Position numbers and translations under genes: made by a program
Source: an uncultured Bacteroidales bacterium
Lineage (GTDB): Bacteria > Bacteroidota > Bacteroidia > Bacteroidales > WCHB1-69
DNA length: 30,306 nucleotides
Direction of reading: 5' to 3'
Assembly: GCA_937949745.1 (NCBI GenBank)
Contig: CALECM010000120.1
Coordinates: 1-30,306, forward strand
Part shown: piece by piece, positions 15,194-23,434 of the stretch
How positions within the stretch are numbered: position 1 is the stretch's first letter
Layout of the letters: each line of letters opens with the position of its first letter
The notes under the pieces: generated by a model
The model's database searches: none
The model's input: the letters and a program-made list of their open reading frames with translations, nothing else
Told to the model about the DNA's origin: nothing

Positions 15194-16816
15194 TTAATAG
15201 TAACTATAGGTAATCGTGTTATCTTTCGGGTATCTCAGTTCATAAGTGAAACCCAGATTGTATGATTGTCCCGCCCTGACCGGAACGGTCCATTTTAATA
15301 AGCCGATGCTTTCCGTATATTCCGCTTCACCTTTATCTTCGAGCATCACTTTGATATTCTTATTTTTACTGACCGGGATCTGGTCCAATATTTCAATGTC
15401 GATATCGGTAGAGAGGTTATTCCGCAAGAGAAATTCATAGCTGATCTTCTCCCTTTTTTCCGATCCGATACGGCTTTCGCTGCTCAGGTCCTGTTTTTTA
15501 TTTCGTTTTACCGTAATCCTGTTATCCACGCCAAAAGATAAAGGATATTCTTCTCCGGTATAATTTTCCCGTATCTGGATCTGTCCTATAAAAGCGTCCT
15601 GCAGATATATGCTTGCCGTGCCGTTGAGTAAGTTCAGGTTGCTCCATTTGGGAATATAGGCTAACAGGAATACCTGTTCGGTCAGTTTCGGTATGGCATG
15701 GTATAAGAACCGGGCATCGATCTGCCTGTTATCAAGGGTCAGGACCTGAGATTTACCATTACCTGCGATGGATTGCTTCGCCCCAATCTGATAAGTGATA
15801 TTGATATCGGTATGGTAAACCGTATTTTGCGGGATTGACTGTTTCGCCTGCTGGCTTAATTCGACCATATTGCTATACATTTGCACCAGGTCCTTTTCTG
15901 CTTCCACCGATTCGTCCGCCATGGTCTCATACTCGCGTGCCTGTGGTGACGGTGTATAAAATTCTACAAATACAGGTGAAAGTACGGGCCGGTTCTGGTC
16001 CTGCACAGGCTGGTTGGTCATTAAGGTAATTTCACAATCTTTCCAGTCGATGCCGGTATTCTGCCATACCGAAGCTTTATATACGATATGGACAGGTTTA
16101 TCTTTACCTTCGGCTTTGATGTCATAAGAAGGTTGCCAGCCGCAACGGGTCACAAAATATCCGAGTTCGATCGTTTTGGAACCGGCGGAGGTAACTTCCA
16201 CCGTGACCTCTATCTGATTGTAATTTTTGTTTTTAAGAGCTCTTTCTTCCACCAGCTGTGCGTTAATCCTTATCAGTTCTTCCTGGATTTTTGTGATTTC
16301 CTGGGTAATACGGTAGCTCTCTTTTTTCAGTTCATTGATTTTATCGGCATAGAATTTGGTGAGTTCCCGCAGTTCGGTGACGGTATGTTTTTTATCGTCG
16401 CCATCTTTACCTCTTACCAACAGATTCAGTAAATTGATCTCATCCTGCACCGTCTGCTTTTCAATTTCCGATAGCTCTTTTTCTGTGATCAGTTTTTTCT
16501 GAGCATCGAAAAGATCCTGCTCTTTCTTAGTTAACGAGGATATATCCATATAATTACGGGAAATATTGACGGATACGATATTGGCTCCCGAACTGATCTT
16601 GGCCTGTAAGCTTTTTTCAACTATGGCATCCGTGATATTAGTTATAATTAAAGTATGACTTCCTTTTTCCAGCGATATTTTTGAAACCGAGTTTACCCGT
16701 GCTCCGTTAAGATAAATATCCGCTTTGTTGATCTGGTAGTCCAGCGGCTTCTGGGCAAATATCCACAGGCTTTGGACCATAAGAATGGTAATGAACGCAA
16801 TTTTTTTTATCATCAT
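15194..16816 (-). CDS. Exported DUF4139 protein (mucoidy-inhibitor MuiA-like)
   Basis: 540 residues. Seen: a signal peptide (about 1-22), an N-terminal DUF4140-like segment with DIYLNGARV (about 30-125), a charged coiled coil (about 100-200, LTKKEQDLFDAQKKL onward), then a long beta-rich DUF4139 domain (about 205-540) with YFVTRCGWQPSYDIKAEGK and YKASVWQNTGIDWKDCEITL, both family landmarks. Proteins of this family are exported or envelope-located and lack a firm biochemical role; one relative was linked to mucoid phenotype. First gene of a minus-strand operon. A TATTTTTG -7 element lies at 16973-16980, so the leader is about 150 nt. Confidence 0.9.
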   Translation of the reverse strand: MMIKKIAFITILMVQSLWIFAQKPLDYQINKADIYLNGARVNSVSKISLEKGSHTLIITNITDAIVEKSLQAKISSGANIVSVNISRNYMDISSLTKKEQDLFDAQKKLITEKELSEIEKQTVQDEINLLNLLVRGKDGDDKKHTVTELRELTKFYADKINELKKESYRITQEITKIQEELIRINAQLVEERALKNKNYNQIEVTVEVTSAGSKTIELGYFVTRCGWQPSYDIKAEGKDKPVHIVYKASVWQNTGIDWKDCEITLMTNQPVQDQNRPVLSPVFVEFYTPSPQAREYETMADESVEAEKDLVQMYSNMVELSQQAKQSIPQNTVYHTDINITYQIGAKQSIAGNGKSQVLTLDNRQIDARFLYHAIPKLTEQVFLLAYIPKWSNLNLLNGTASIYLQDAFIGQIQIRENYTGEEYPLSFGVDNRITVKRNKKQDLSSESRIGSEKREKISYEFLLRNNLSTDIDIEILDQIPVSKNKNIKVMLEDKGEAEYTESIGLLKWTVPVRAGQSYNLGFTYELRYPKDNTITYSYY

Positions 16817-16972
16817 ATATTGGATTTAAAAGATTCGGATTATCGATCCGGAAATATCATTTCCAATTGATTTTCAAAGTAAACCACAGTATAATTTTTT
16901 AAAGACTTTAGGATTAATCACTGTTTATTTATCTTCGGAAAATACATGGAGTAGCCGGATTTTACGGAAGGA

Positions 16973-16980
16973 CAAAAATA
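16973..16980 (-). promoter_or_regulatory. Bacteroidota -7 element (TATTTTTG) for the DUF4139 operon
   Basis: The plus strand reads CAAAAATA, so the minus strand has TATTTTTG, about 155 bases before the ATG at 16816. Confidence 0.5.
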
Positions 16981-17132
16981 AATATTATGATCGAGGAAAC
17001 CAAATAAATCCGATATCTTTCAGATATGAATGGAAAGTATCTGTTTTCGGAAAAGAAATCTATGTGGATAATGGGCGCTTTGAGTTTAATATGCTTTTGA
17101 GAAGCGTGGAGCAGTGGAATATATTATCATAA
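16981..17132 (+). other. Open stretch without start codon, possible gene remnant
   Basis: In the gap 16817-17294, one plus frame stays open for more than 60 codons with no good start and ends at TAA 17130-17132. The last part reads FRYEWKVSVFGKEIYVDNG and FEFNMLLRSVEQW, which looks protein-like but matches nothing I know. It stops 3 bases before the inverted-repeat element at 17136. It may be the tail of a gene destroyed by that insertion, or chance. Confidence 0.2.
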
Positions 17133-17135
17133 AAC

Positions 17136-17259
17136 AGGTTGTCGAAAAACTTTGTCGTCATGAACGTAATAAAGTATCAATATATGATGATTAATATTTA
17201 GATTCTTCGTTATCACTCAGAATGACAAAAAATACATTCTCGTATTTTTTCGACAACCT
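17136..17259. repeat. 124-bp MITE-like element with 14-bp inverted ends
   Basis: AGGTTGTCGAAAAA at 17136-17149 is a perfect inverted match of TTTTTCGACAACCT at 17246-17259. Inside, a second imperfect inverted pair carries the GTCATTCTGAG-type sequence (minus strand, near 17200-17226: GATTCTTCG and TCACTCAGAATGAC). No transposase frame fits. The outer flanks are short A-runs and T-runs, so no target duplication can be called. Confidence 0.7.
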
Positions 17260-17267
17260 CTTTTTCG

Positions 17268-17300
17268 TTTTAAATTCCCGGTATATTTCCGGAATTAAAA
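17268..17300. terminator. Hairpin at the 3' end of the YtxH gene
   Basis: TTTTAAATTCCCGG (17268-17281) and CCGGAATTAAAA (17289-17300) form a near-perfect stem with one bulge and a 7-base loop, spanning the stop codon of the YtxH gene. It is followed on the minus strand by an A/T-rich run, not a clean U-tract. It could work in both directions. Confidence 0.4.
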
Positions 17301-17540
17301 CTTCATTTTTTTAGCTTTGTGCTTCATCTTACCTTCCAGGTCTACAACTTTTCCTTCAAGGGATTCATTAAAATCGTCTATTTTATTTTTCACGGAGTTA
17401 GTTGCTTCCTGTGCCTTTTGGCCTAATCTTTTTCTGGTTACTTCTCCTTTATGGGGAGCGAATAATAAACCGGCGGTTACACCAATTGCGGCGCCCCCCA
17501 GAAGGGTAACGGCTGGTATAATTACATTTTTTGCTTTCAT
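17295..17540 (-). CDS. YtxH-domain small membrane protein
   Basis: 81 residues. Seen: one N-terminal hydrophobic segment, VTLLGGAAIGVTAGLLFAPHKGEVTRKRL (start of the YtxH/GvpP-type signature, with LLFAPxxGxxTRxxL), then an amphipathic charged tail with KNKIDDFNESLEGKV likely forming a coiled coil. Such proteins are membrane-associated and often stress-related in bacteria; no enzymatic role is known. It is monocistronic, and a hairpin overlaps its stop codon. Confidence 0.85.
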   Translation of the reverse strand: MKAKNVIIPAVTLLGGAAIGVTAGLLFAPHKGEVTRKRLGQKAQEATNSVKNKIDDFNESLEGKVVDLEGKMKHKAKKMKF

Positions 17541-17753
17541 GATAAAATTTTTAAATTATTTTTCTTCATAACAATCGTATCCGTCCCTTTGTTGTGGTAA
17601 AAAAAGTTAAAACGGATATTGATGGATGCTTAGAGAAAAGTTTATCCAAAGGATATCTTATATCCCGGACACAGTGAAAAGATCTGTTCTATGAATTTAT
17701 CCCGGATTCATCTATAATCAGAACCACAAAAGCCGTTGTTCAAAGATTCGCTC

Positions 17754-17843
17754 TTTTGTTATGCTAATCATTCCAATTTGTCATCCTGATTAATCCTTTT
17801 TGTTATTCTGATTATTCCCTTTTCTTATCCTGAATATTCCTTT
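17754..17843. repeat. Degenerate tandem array, about 20-23 base period
   Basis: Successive units read TTGTTATGCTAATCATTCCAA, TTTGTCATCCTGATTAATCC, TTGTTATTCTGATTATTCCC and TTCTTATCCTGAATATTCC (each trimmed to at most 20 bases in meaning), running directly into the GTCATCCTGAGCG repeat at 17844. Each unit matches the first half of that repeat. The rest of the gap 17541-17893 shows no gene. Confidence 0.55.
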
Positions 17844-17870
17844 GTCATCCTGAGCGTAGCGAAGGATCTG
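17844..17870. repeat. GTCATCCTGAGCGTAGCGAAGGATC-type interspersed repeat
   Basis: The sequence from 17844 starts GTCATCCTGAGCG and ends GCGAAGGATCTG, a short palindromic repeat widely seen in Bacteroidota and other genomes. ATCCT/AGGAT form the stem. It lies 24 bases beyond the last gene of the carotenoid operon, where it may protect or end the transcript. A diverged relative is inside the 17136-17259 element. Confidence 0.6.
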
Positions 17871-17893
17871 TTTCAAATTAACCCGGAACGGGA

Positions 17894-18343
17894 TCAACCA
17901 ATATTCCGAATTCCGGCTTTTTCCCAATCTTCAATATCACCTTCAATAATTTCAAAAAGAGGATGGATTTCAACGACCGTTTCCAATAAAATAATTTCCC
18001 TGTATTTTTCCGGATTACGGGAGGAAAGTTTATTTTTAAGATGTTCCCATTCATGGCGTAATTGTCCGGTAGTTACCGGAATTTTCGGACACTCGCAAGC
18101 TGCCCCGATTTTCCCGGTATCGAAGCGATATCCGCGTTGTGCAGCTTCCCGTGCGATAACAGCCAGATAAAATTCAATAGCTTTTAAAGGATCTCGCGAA
18201 GAACGGAAACGTACCAATTGCGGATGATTTCGGTAACCTTTGGTCTGGTCCATCAATACTTTCCGTGCCAGTAAACCTTCCCGCCAGCAGGAAACCAAGC
18301 CCTGGGCATCGAGATACATGGGATGTAAAGACCATAAACGCAT
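17894..18343 (-). CDS. Pyrimidine-dimer DNA glycosylase (T4 endonuclease V family)
   Basis: 149 residues. Seen: MRLWSLHPMYLDAQGLVSCWREGLLA at the start (shown in pieces: MRLWSLHP, YLDAQGLV, WREGLLA), KGYRNHPQLVRF near residue 36, and an EWEHLKNKL helix. This is the Pyr_excise (PF03013) pattern; Glu22 in WREG aligns with catalytic Glu23 of T4 endonuclease V. Family members cut the glycosidic bond at UV-induced pyrimidine dimers and nick the backbone. Position 2 is Arg where T4 has the catalytic Thr amine, as in many bacterial homologues. It begins 1 base after the TPR gene stops and is the last gene of the carotenoid operon, pointing to a UV-damage role. Confidence 0.8.
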   Translation of the reverse strand: MRLWSLHPMYLDAQGLVSCWREGLLARKVLMDQTKGYRNHPQLVRFRSSRDPLKAIEFYLAVIAREAAQRGYRFDTGKIGAACECPKIPVTTGQLRHEWEHLKNKLSSRNPEKYREIILLETVVEIHPLFEIIEGDIEDWEKAGIRNIG

Positions 18344-18344
18344 A

Positions 18345-19100
18345 CTATTTATTGCGCATTAAAGTTAACAATGAAGGATACAATTCATCTTTTACCCATT
18401 TAAATCGGGGTTCCACACGTAATATTTTTTCGTACAACGTTTTGGCTTTATCGTATTGCCCTGCTTCTTCGTAGCGTCTGGCCAAAGAGGTCATCAAACT
18501 GAGATAAAACCAGTTCTCATGAGTCTGGTTGCGTTTTTCCATCAGCCGTATGCCTTTTTCGTAAAGTTCCAGAGCGCCGGCTTTATCGCCTCCGAAGGCA
18601 CCGGGAGCGTAATGCATCAGGTTCGCTTTGTCCGCTACTGCCTGTACATTTTCCGGATCGATCTTATAGGCCTTGTTGATTGAATTGATACTTTCGGGAC
18701 CTATGATCATGGCTTTTACTTTGTTAAGACTGATTTTATAGCCGATAAATGATCCTTTGTAGGCCAGCGCAGTGGCATTTTGAGGAGATTGATTTAATAC
18801 ATCTTTGATCAGTTTCTCCGCTTTTTCGATATTGGCCTTGGCTTCTTTATCCTTATTGCCCAGTCCGATCAGGTATGCCGTGTAACCGTAATAATAACCA
18901 ATCAGTTCTAACTTCCGGTCAGGGGAACCCGGATTTTCTTTTTCCATCTGATCCATGGCTGATTTCCATTTTCCCATATCACCGGTAATATACGCATTGT
19001 AGATATCGGAAGAATAATTACGCTGAGCCCAAACGTTGGAATTGCTGATAGAGATCAGGCTTAGGAAGAGGATGAAGCAGAGATATTTCGATCTTTCCAT
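18345..19100 (-). CDS. Exported tetratricopeptide-repeat protein
   Basis: 251 residues. Seen: a signal peptide (about 1-25, ending SNVWAQ), then helical TPR-like repeats; a good one is YEEAGQYDKAKTLYEKILRVEPRF near residues 211-232, with others around 55-95 and 135-175. It probably acts in the periplasm as a protein-binding scaffold. Its start overlaps the end of the glycosyltransferase gene by 40 bases in another frame; the signal peptide begins at this ATG, which supports the overlap. It lies between carotenoid-tailoring genes and the dimer glycosylase. A link to pigment placement is a guess. Confidence 0.8.
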   Translation of the reverse strand: MERSKYLCFILFLSLISISNSNVWAQRNYSSDIYNAYITGDMGKWKSAMDQMEKENPGSPDRKLELIGYYYGYTAYLIGLGNKDKEAKANIEKAEKLIKDVLNQSPQNATALAYKGSFIGYKISLNKVKAMIIGPESINSINKAYKIDPENVQAVADKANLMHYAPGAFGGDKAGALELYEKGIRLMEKRNQTHENWFYLSLMTSLARRYEEAGQYDKAKTLYEKILRVEPRFKWVKDELYPSLLTLMRNK

Positions 19101-20173
19101 ATGATGTTTTTTTGTTTATGGTGTTTATACGCACTGATGATAATTTTCCAGAAAATAAATTGTTGTGGAATTATCAGTAACATATTAAGTATGGCGGATT
19201 GTTTACTTGCCCGCGAAATAAAAAAACGAATCAACAGGATGATCCCCAAATAAATCAGTCCGTACGTAATGTCCTCGACAATGAATAAATATAACGGCGC
19301 TAAAGTTGTAACCATGGCAAAAAGAAAGGTCGTTATTTTACTGCCTCCGAAGAACTGGAATATGTTTTTGGAAAATCCCTGTATGGCCTCGTTAAGCGTA
19401 TCATACATCCGGCACCGGATATCATGGTCGGAACCCAGTATTGTCGCGATCTTTTTCCGGTTTGATTTGAAATAACGCGCGATGGCGATATCTTCCACCT
19501 GATGCGACCTGAAAGCCCGGTGGGGTTGTAATTGGCGATAGCTCTCCGCATCGAAGAACATAAATTGCCCGTTGGCCGCCGATAGGGAAGGAAACCGTGT
19601 AAGACGTACTAACGGCAGAGGTAGCAGACTCAATAATATCCAGTTCATTAAAGGTACCGCCAGTTTACTTCCCCAGGAGGGCATGATCTGTTTCGGAAAG
19701 ACGGATAATAATTTTAATTGATACTTTTCCACGTAAGCCAAAGCTTTTTCCACCAATTCCGGACATACCCTGACATCCGCATCCAGGAAAAGTAATTTAT
19801 CTCCATGGGCCGCCTCCGCTAATTTGTAACATCCGTAGTTTTTACCCAACCATTGGGATTCAGGTTCTGCACCCTGTATCACTTTTATATGCGGATGCCG
19901 GGAAACATATTGCCGGGCAATTTCCAGCGTAGCGTCATCCGAGAGGTCATCATAAATGATGATTTCCAATTGCGGATAACTGATCTTAGTCAGATCATCC
20001 AGTAACAGTCCTATATTTTTTTCCTCGTTGCGGGCGGGGATCAGGATGGATACCGTCGGTTTGGAAGTTAACCTGTATTTTTTTGGAAAGTACAATCTGC
20101 CGGCCCAGTTCGTGAAAGCCACAAGCATCCGGAGTAGAGCAAAACCTGTAAATAGCCAGCCCAAAGTACTCAT
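19061..20173 (-). CDS. GT2 glycosyltransferase, carotenoid-tailoring (CruG/CrtQ-like)
   Basis: 370 residues. Seen: one N-terminal helix, then a GT-A domain with VSILIPARNEEKNI (about 43-56), DDLSDDAT (about 75-82), the LFLDADVRV metal-binding DxD-like motif (about 129-137) and HQVEDIAIARYFK as the acceptor/catalytic ED motif, then two or three C-terminal membrane helices. This arrangement is that of processive-like membrane GT2 enzymes, including CruG and CrtQ that add a sugar to a hydroxyl or carboxyl carotenoid. Its ATG overlaps the acyltransferase stop by 4 bases, and the operon context supports carotenoid glycosylation. The sugar is unknown. Confidence 0.82.
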   Translation of the reverse strand: MSTLGWLFTGFALLRMLVAFTNWAGRLYFPKKYRLTSKPTVSILIPARNEEKNIGLLLDDLTKISYPQLEIIIYDDLSDDATLEIARQYVSRHPHIKVIQGAEPESQWLGKNYGCYKLAEAAHGDKLLFLDADVRVCPELVEKALAYVEKYQLKLLSVFPKQIMPSWGSKLAVPLMNWILLSLLPLPLVRLTRFPSLSAANGQFMFFDAESYRQLQPHRAFRSHQVEDIAIARYFKSNRKKIATILGSDHDIRCRMYDTLNEAIQGFSKNIFQFFGGSKITTFLFAMVTTLAPLYLFIVEDITYGLIYLGIILLIRFFISRASKQSAILNMLLIIPQQFIFWKIIISAYKHHKQKNIIWKDRNISASSSS

Positions 20174-20790
20174 AAAGCTTTTTGTTTTGATTTACAGGAT
20201 GACGCAAACACATTGAAAGCCTCTTCCGTTTCCTCCAGAGTATATCCGTTTTCCGGACGGTAGGATTGCCGGTAAATATAAAGGGACGGCTTTTTCCGTG
20301 AATAGTAATCCACAAGGTTTACGTTAAAGATGATTTCTATATCATGCTGTAAATGTTTAAATAAATAGGATATCCCGTTTTGGAACCGGAAGCGGTCGGT
20401 ATAAAGGCTCTGGATCTCTCCCTGCGGGAAAAAGAGAAGCATATTACCGGGATCGGAAAGTATTTCCGTGCAATACCGCAAACTGTTGATCATATCGCGG
20501 GAGTTCTTCCGGATGGAAAAACAACCGCACTGGTTGAGGATCATAAAACGTTGCAATTGTTCCTCCAACATGATAACGTGCAATTTTCTCCGGTAAAAAT
20601 TTTGGTTGAGCCGGTACTGGATGAAACCGTCCCACCACGAAAAATGGTTCGCAAGAAGTAACAGAGGTAATCCGCTGTCCTCCTGTCGGTCGCCAAACAT
20701 CCGGATTTGACCGAATGCGGCATTGAGTCCGTATCCGGAATAAAGTTCAGACACTTTTTTCCCCAGAAATGTATGTCTTGCCCTGATCAT
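20170..20790 (-). CDS. PlsC-like lysophospholipid/glycolipid acyltransferase
   Basis: 206 residues. Seen: LLLANHFSWWDGF with the HxxxxD catalytic motif (His and Asp spaced by four, near residues 48-53), then a segment with NQCGCFSIRKNS, and the FFPQGEIQS motif (near 120-127) that binds the phosphate of glycerol acceptors in this family. This is the PlsC/AGPAT fold. In this operon it more probably esterifies the carotenoid glycoside, as acyl-glycosyl carotenoids need an acyltransferase after the glycosyltransferase; phospholipid synthesis is the alternative. It overlaps both neighbours by 4 bases (ATGA), so translation is coupled. Confidence 0.83.
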   Translation of the reverse strand: MIRARHTFLGKKVSELYSGYGLNAAFGQIRMFGDRQEDSGLPLLLLANHFSWWDGFIQYRLNQNFYRRKLHVIMLEEQLQRFMILNQCGCFSIRKNSRDMINSLRYCTEILSDPGNMLLFFPQGEIQSLYTDRFRFQNGISYLFKHLQHDIEIIFNVNLVDYYSRKKPSLYIYRQSYRPENGYTLEETEEAFNVFASSCKSKQKAL

Positions 20791-21452
20791 GATATGAAAA
20801 TCAAACTATATAATCCGATGATGACAAAGAAGCACATCTGGATGACGAACAATGCCCTTGCCGGACGGTTATCCGAGCGGATATCCAGAATTTCAAAGCC
20901 GGAATGGTAAGCGATTGCGATAAAGAACCATACCAGGAAATTTTTGAATGGAGGATACCCGGAGGCAAATTGCCACATTTGCATGGAAGGAGCCACCCAT
21001 TCGAGTATTAAATCATAAGCGACCATGAGTAACGCGCCGAGAAGGATCCTGAGCCATGGCCTTGAAGATAGTAACCGGCTTATATCATGCGAAGCGTAAG
21101 TCAGGAACAGCCAGTTTAAGCCGATAATTAACGGAGTACCGTTTATCAGCGGCGCCAGGCCTTTCCCGTAATGATATTCGCCGAATATTTCTCCCGTATG
21201 AGTTCCGGCCATTTCCACAAAAAAAGCGGAAATAAAAATAAAAGTAAACCAGACTATGGTTTTGACATTCCAGTTTGTGTGGAAAACAAAGATCGCGCCG
21301 ATGACCAGTAATAGCGATAAAGAAGTAATGGCAACAAAGAACCCGCGGGTAAAAGGGATCATAAACAAAAGTAATCCCACGAGATAAAATCTGATAAACA
21401 TATCAGGCATGGATTCCTTAAGAACCATCCTGTCTAAACGGTTCTTATTCAT
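20787..21452 (-). CDS. cruF: CruF-like carotenoid 1',2'-hydratase (Carot_biosynth family)
   Basis: 221 residues, seven or so hydrophobic segments. Seen: AGTHTGEIFGEYHYGKGLAP, then the GTPLIIGLNW and AYDLILEWVAPSMQMW motifs, the pattern of the CruF/DUF422 (PF04240) membrane family. CruF adds water across the 1',2' double bond of lycopene-type ends, giving a tertiary hydroxyl for later glycosylation. The frame extends upstream to a TTG, but the ATG at 21452 overlaps the preceding stop by 8 bases and is preferred, with a GGAAA about 14 bases upstream. It is coupled to the acyltransferase by a 4-base overlap. The specific substrate is inferred from the operon. Confidence 0.78.
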   Translation of the reverse strand: MNKNRLDRMVLKESMPDMFIRFYLVGLLLFMIPFTRGFFVAITSLSLLLVIGAIFVFHTNWNVKTIVWFTFIFISAFFVEMAGTHTGEIFGEYHYGKGLAPLINGTPLIIGLNWLFLTYASHDISRLLSSRPWLRILLGALLMVAYDLILEWVAPSMQMWQFASGYPPFKNFLVWFFIAIAYHSGFEILDIRSDNRPARALFVIQMCFFVIIGLYSLIFIS

Positions 21453-22914
21453 ATCGCGATGAAATTTCCTGTTCAACGATCCGGGCGCTGGCCATACACA
21501 GAGGAATACCTCCGCCGGGATGTACGCTTCCGCCCACGAAATAAAGATTCGGGATTTTCCTGAAAAAATTGGGATGTCTTAAAAATGCGGAAAACATAGA
21601 GTTAGAGGAGGAACCGTATAACGCGCCGTTAACGCTGAGCGTATTCTTTTCGATGGTGACAGGCGAAGCAATCTCTTCAGCTGTAATGTGCTTTTCAATA
21701 TCTGCGGAAAGTAGCCGGTTGATTTTATCCACAATATGGGAGCGGGTGTTACGGATGAGTGTTTCCCAGTCCTGTCCGTCATGGGAGGGTGCATTCACCA
21801 TAACAAACCAGTTCTCGCCGCCTTTGGGGGCATCACCCCTGACTATTTTAGAACTGATAAAAAGGTAAACGGTGGGATCTTCCGTGATCTGTTTATCCTG
21901 GAAAAGGATCTTGAATTCATTTTTATAATCGGCAGAAAAAAAGATATTATGAAGGTCCAGTTCCGGAAAGGAACGGTCAATAGCCCAATAAAAAATAAGG
22001 GCGGAAGAAGAAGGCTCCATACGTTTCAGCCTCTTTTTAAGCGGATGTTTCCGGATCAGGTGATCCGCTACGTATTTCACATCTGCATCGGATATGACGA
22101 TATCGTAAGGTTCGAAACCGTTAAGGGATTTTATTCCCGCCGCTTTTTTATCCCGGACCACAATCCTTTCCACCTTGTTGTTAAAATGGAATTTTACGTT
22201 ACGCCTGACCGCCAGGTTGTACAGTTGCTGAACGATGTCATACATCCCTTTTTCAGGAAAAAACGCCCCGATATTGTTTTCCAGGTGAGCGATCATGTTT
22301 AATGTGGCCGGAGCTTTGAACGGTGAAGAACCGTTGTAGGTCGCATACCGGTCGAATATCTGGACTAACCTGGGATCGGAGAAATCATGCCGGTTTGCTC
22401 CGTGAATGGTCCGCATAAAATCCAACTTATATAATTTAAGCGCTATTTTTTTATACGGTGGTGTATTAAAATTGGATAATTTATGAAAAGCGCTGAATAT
22501 GAATACGGGTGCGCTGATCTCGTAAACCTCTTTAGACCGTTCGAGACGCCTGAACACATGTGCAGGAGAATCTGTGAATTTTTCCGTTATTTCACGTGAT
22601 AATTTTTCCGGATCATGATAAAAAGTGAATACTGATTTATCAGGGAAGAAATATTTACAATTATTTTCCACCCTTTGGGCGGGTAGTTTTTCCGTCATAT
22701 TTTCCCCGCAAATCGTAAATAATTCATTTACAAGCTCCGGTAAAGTAAAAAGTGACGGCCCTGTATCGAACCGGTAATCACCGAGGTGTAACTGTGATAT
22801 TTTTCCGCCCGGAATCTCATTTTTCTCATATACACATACCTCATGTCCTTTGGCGGCAAGTCTTACGGCGCTGGCCAATCCGCCTATTCCGGAACCGATA
22901 ATACCGATTTTCAT
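21445..22914 (-). CDS. Second CrtI-type carotenoid desaturase (CrtD-like)
   Basis: 489 residues. Seen: the FAD/NAD-binding motif GIIGSGIGGLASAVRLAAKG at the very start, KNEIPGGKISQ, a RFDTGPSLFTLPE segment and the closing FVGGSVHPGGGIPLCMASARI, the full CrtI-family architecture. It is clearly different from the other desaturase (24288-25754). In Bacteroidota two-desaturase clusters that also hold cruF, the second enzyme is usually a CrtD-type 1-hydroxycarotenoid 3,4-desaturase; that assignment is inference. It starts 5 bases after idi stops. Confidence 0.85.
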   Translation of the reverse strand: MKIGIIGSGIGGLASAVRLAAKGHEVCVYEKNEIPGGKISQLHLGDYRFDTGPSLFTLPELVNELFTICGENMTEKLPAQRVENNCKYFFPDKSVFTFYHDPEKLSREITEKFTDSPAHVFRRLERSKEVYEISAPVFIFSAFHKLSNFNTPPYKKIALKLYKLDFMRTIHGANRHDFSDPRLVQIFDRYATYNGSSPFKAPATLNMIAHLENNIGAFFPEKGMYDIVQQLYNLAVRRNVKFHFNNKVERIVVRDKKAAGIKSLNGFEPYDIVISDADVKYVADHLIRKHPLKKRLKRMEPSSSALIFYWAIDRSFPELDLHNIFFSADYKNEFKILFQDKQITEDPTVYLFISSKIVRGDAPKGGENWFVMVNAPSHDGQDWETLIRNTRSHIVDKINRLLSADIEKHITAEEIASPVTIEKNTLSVNGALYGSSSNSMFSAFLRHPNFFRKIPNLYFVGGSVHPGGGIPLCMASARIVEQEISSRYE

Positions 22915-22919
22915 CTCTT

Positions 22920-23429
22920 TTATTTTACAGGTAATTTCCCCAGGAATTTTTCAAATATAATGCGAAACCACGCCGTATATCTTTCGGGCTCGGTCATCAG
23001 GTCTTCTTTGATACTGTCTATCGATTTATATTGATAAGCGGCTACTTCTTCAGGATTGATCTTCGGAAGATGGTCGGCCATACCGACGAATACATAATCA
23101 ATTTCATGCTCCGTCAATTTATTGTCGAAAGGAGCTTTGTATTGGAATTTGAAAAGGTATTCCAGCCTGGCGTTCATTCCCATCTCTTCCCTTAAGCGCC
23201 TGTTGGCGGCCACCAGAGCATCTTCGCCCGGAAACGGATGACTGCAGCAGGTATTGGTCCAGAGACCGGGGGAATGATATTTATGATGCGCCCGCTGCTG
23301 TAATAACAGCTCTTTTTCAGTATTAAATATGAATATAGAGAAAGCTCTGTGTAATAAAGCTTTACGGTGTGCTTCCATTTTTTCCATTGTTCCTACGGGA
23401 ACATCTTTTTCATCGACAAGTATAACCAT
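22920..23429 (-). CDS. idi: Isopentenyl-diphosphate delta-isomerase, type 1
   Basis: 169 residues, a Nudix-fold enzyme that converts isopentenyl diphosphate to dimethylallyl diphosphate in the cytosol and so feeds the C5 pool for pigment synthesis. Seen: QQRAHHKYHSPGLWTN followed by TCCSHP with the catalytic Cys62, the Nudix-like helix RRLREEMGM, and LTEHEIDYVF with Glu107 and Glu109 at the place of the metal/catalytic glutamates. Length is normal for type 1. It sits between crtB and the second desaturase with 5-base gaps. Confidence 0.92.
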   Translation of the reverse strand: MVILVDEKDVPVGTMEKMEAHRKALLHRAFSIFIFNTEKELLLQQRAHHKYHSPGLWTNTCCSHPFPGEDALVAANRRLREEMGMNARLEYLFKFQYKAPFDNKLTEHEIDYVFVGMADHLPKINPEEVAAYQYKSIDSIKEDLMTEPERYTAWFRIIFEKFLGKLPVK

Positions 23430-23434
23430 GATAT

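Noticed and set aside
17241..17900. CRISPR-like array from repeated GTCAT/GTTAT units
   Set aside because: The units are degenerate, of 20-23 bases without unique spacers, and match the common interspersed repeat; no cas genes are near.
21736..22302. 188-codon plus-strand open frame opposite the second desaturase
   Set aside because: It lies fully inside a gene with complete CrtI-family motifs and itself has no recognisable domain.
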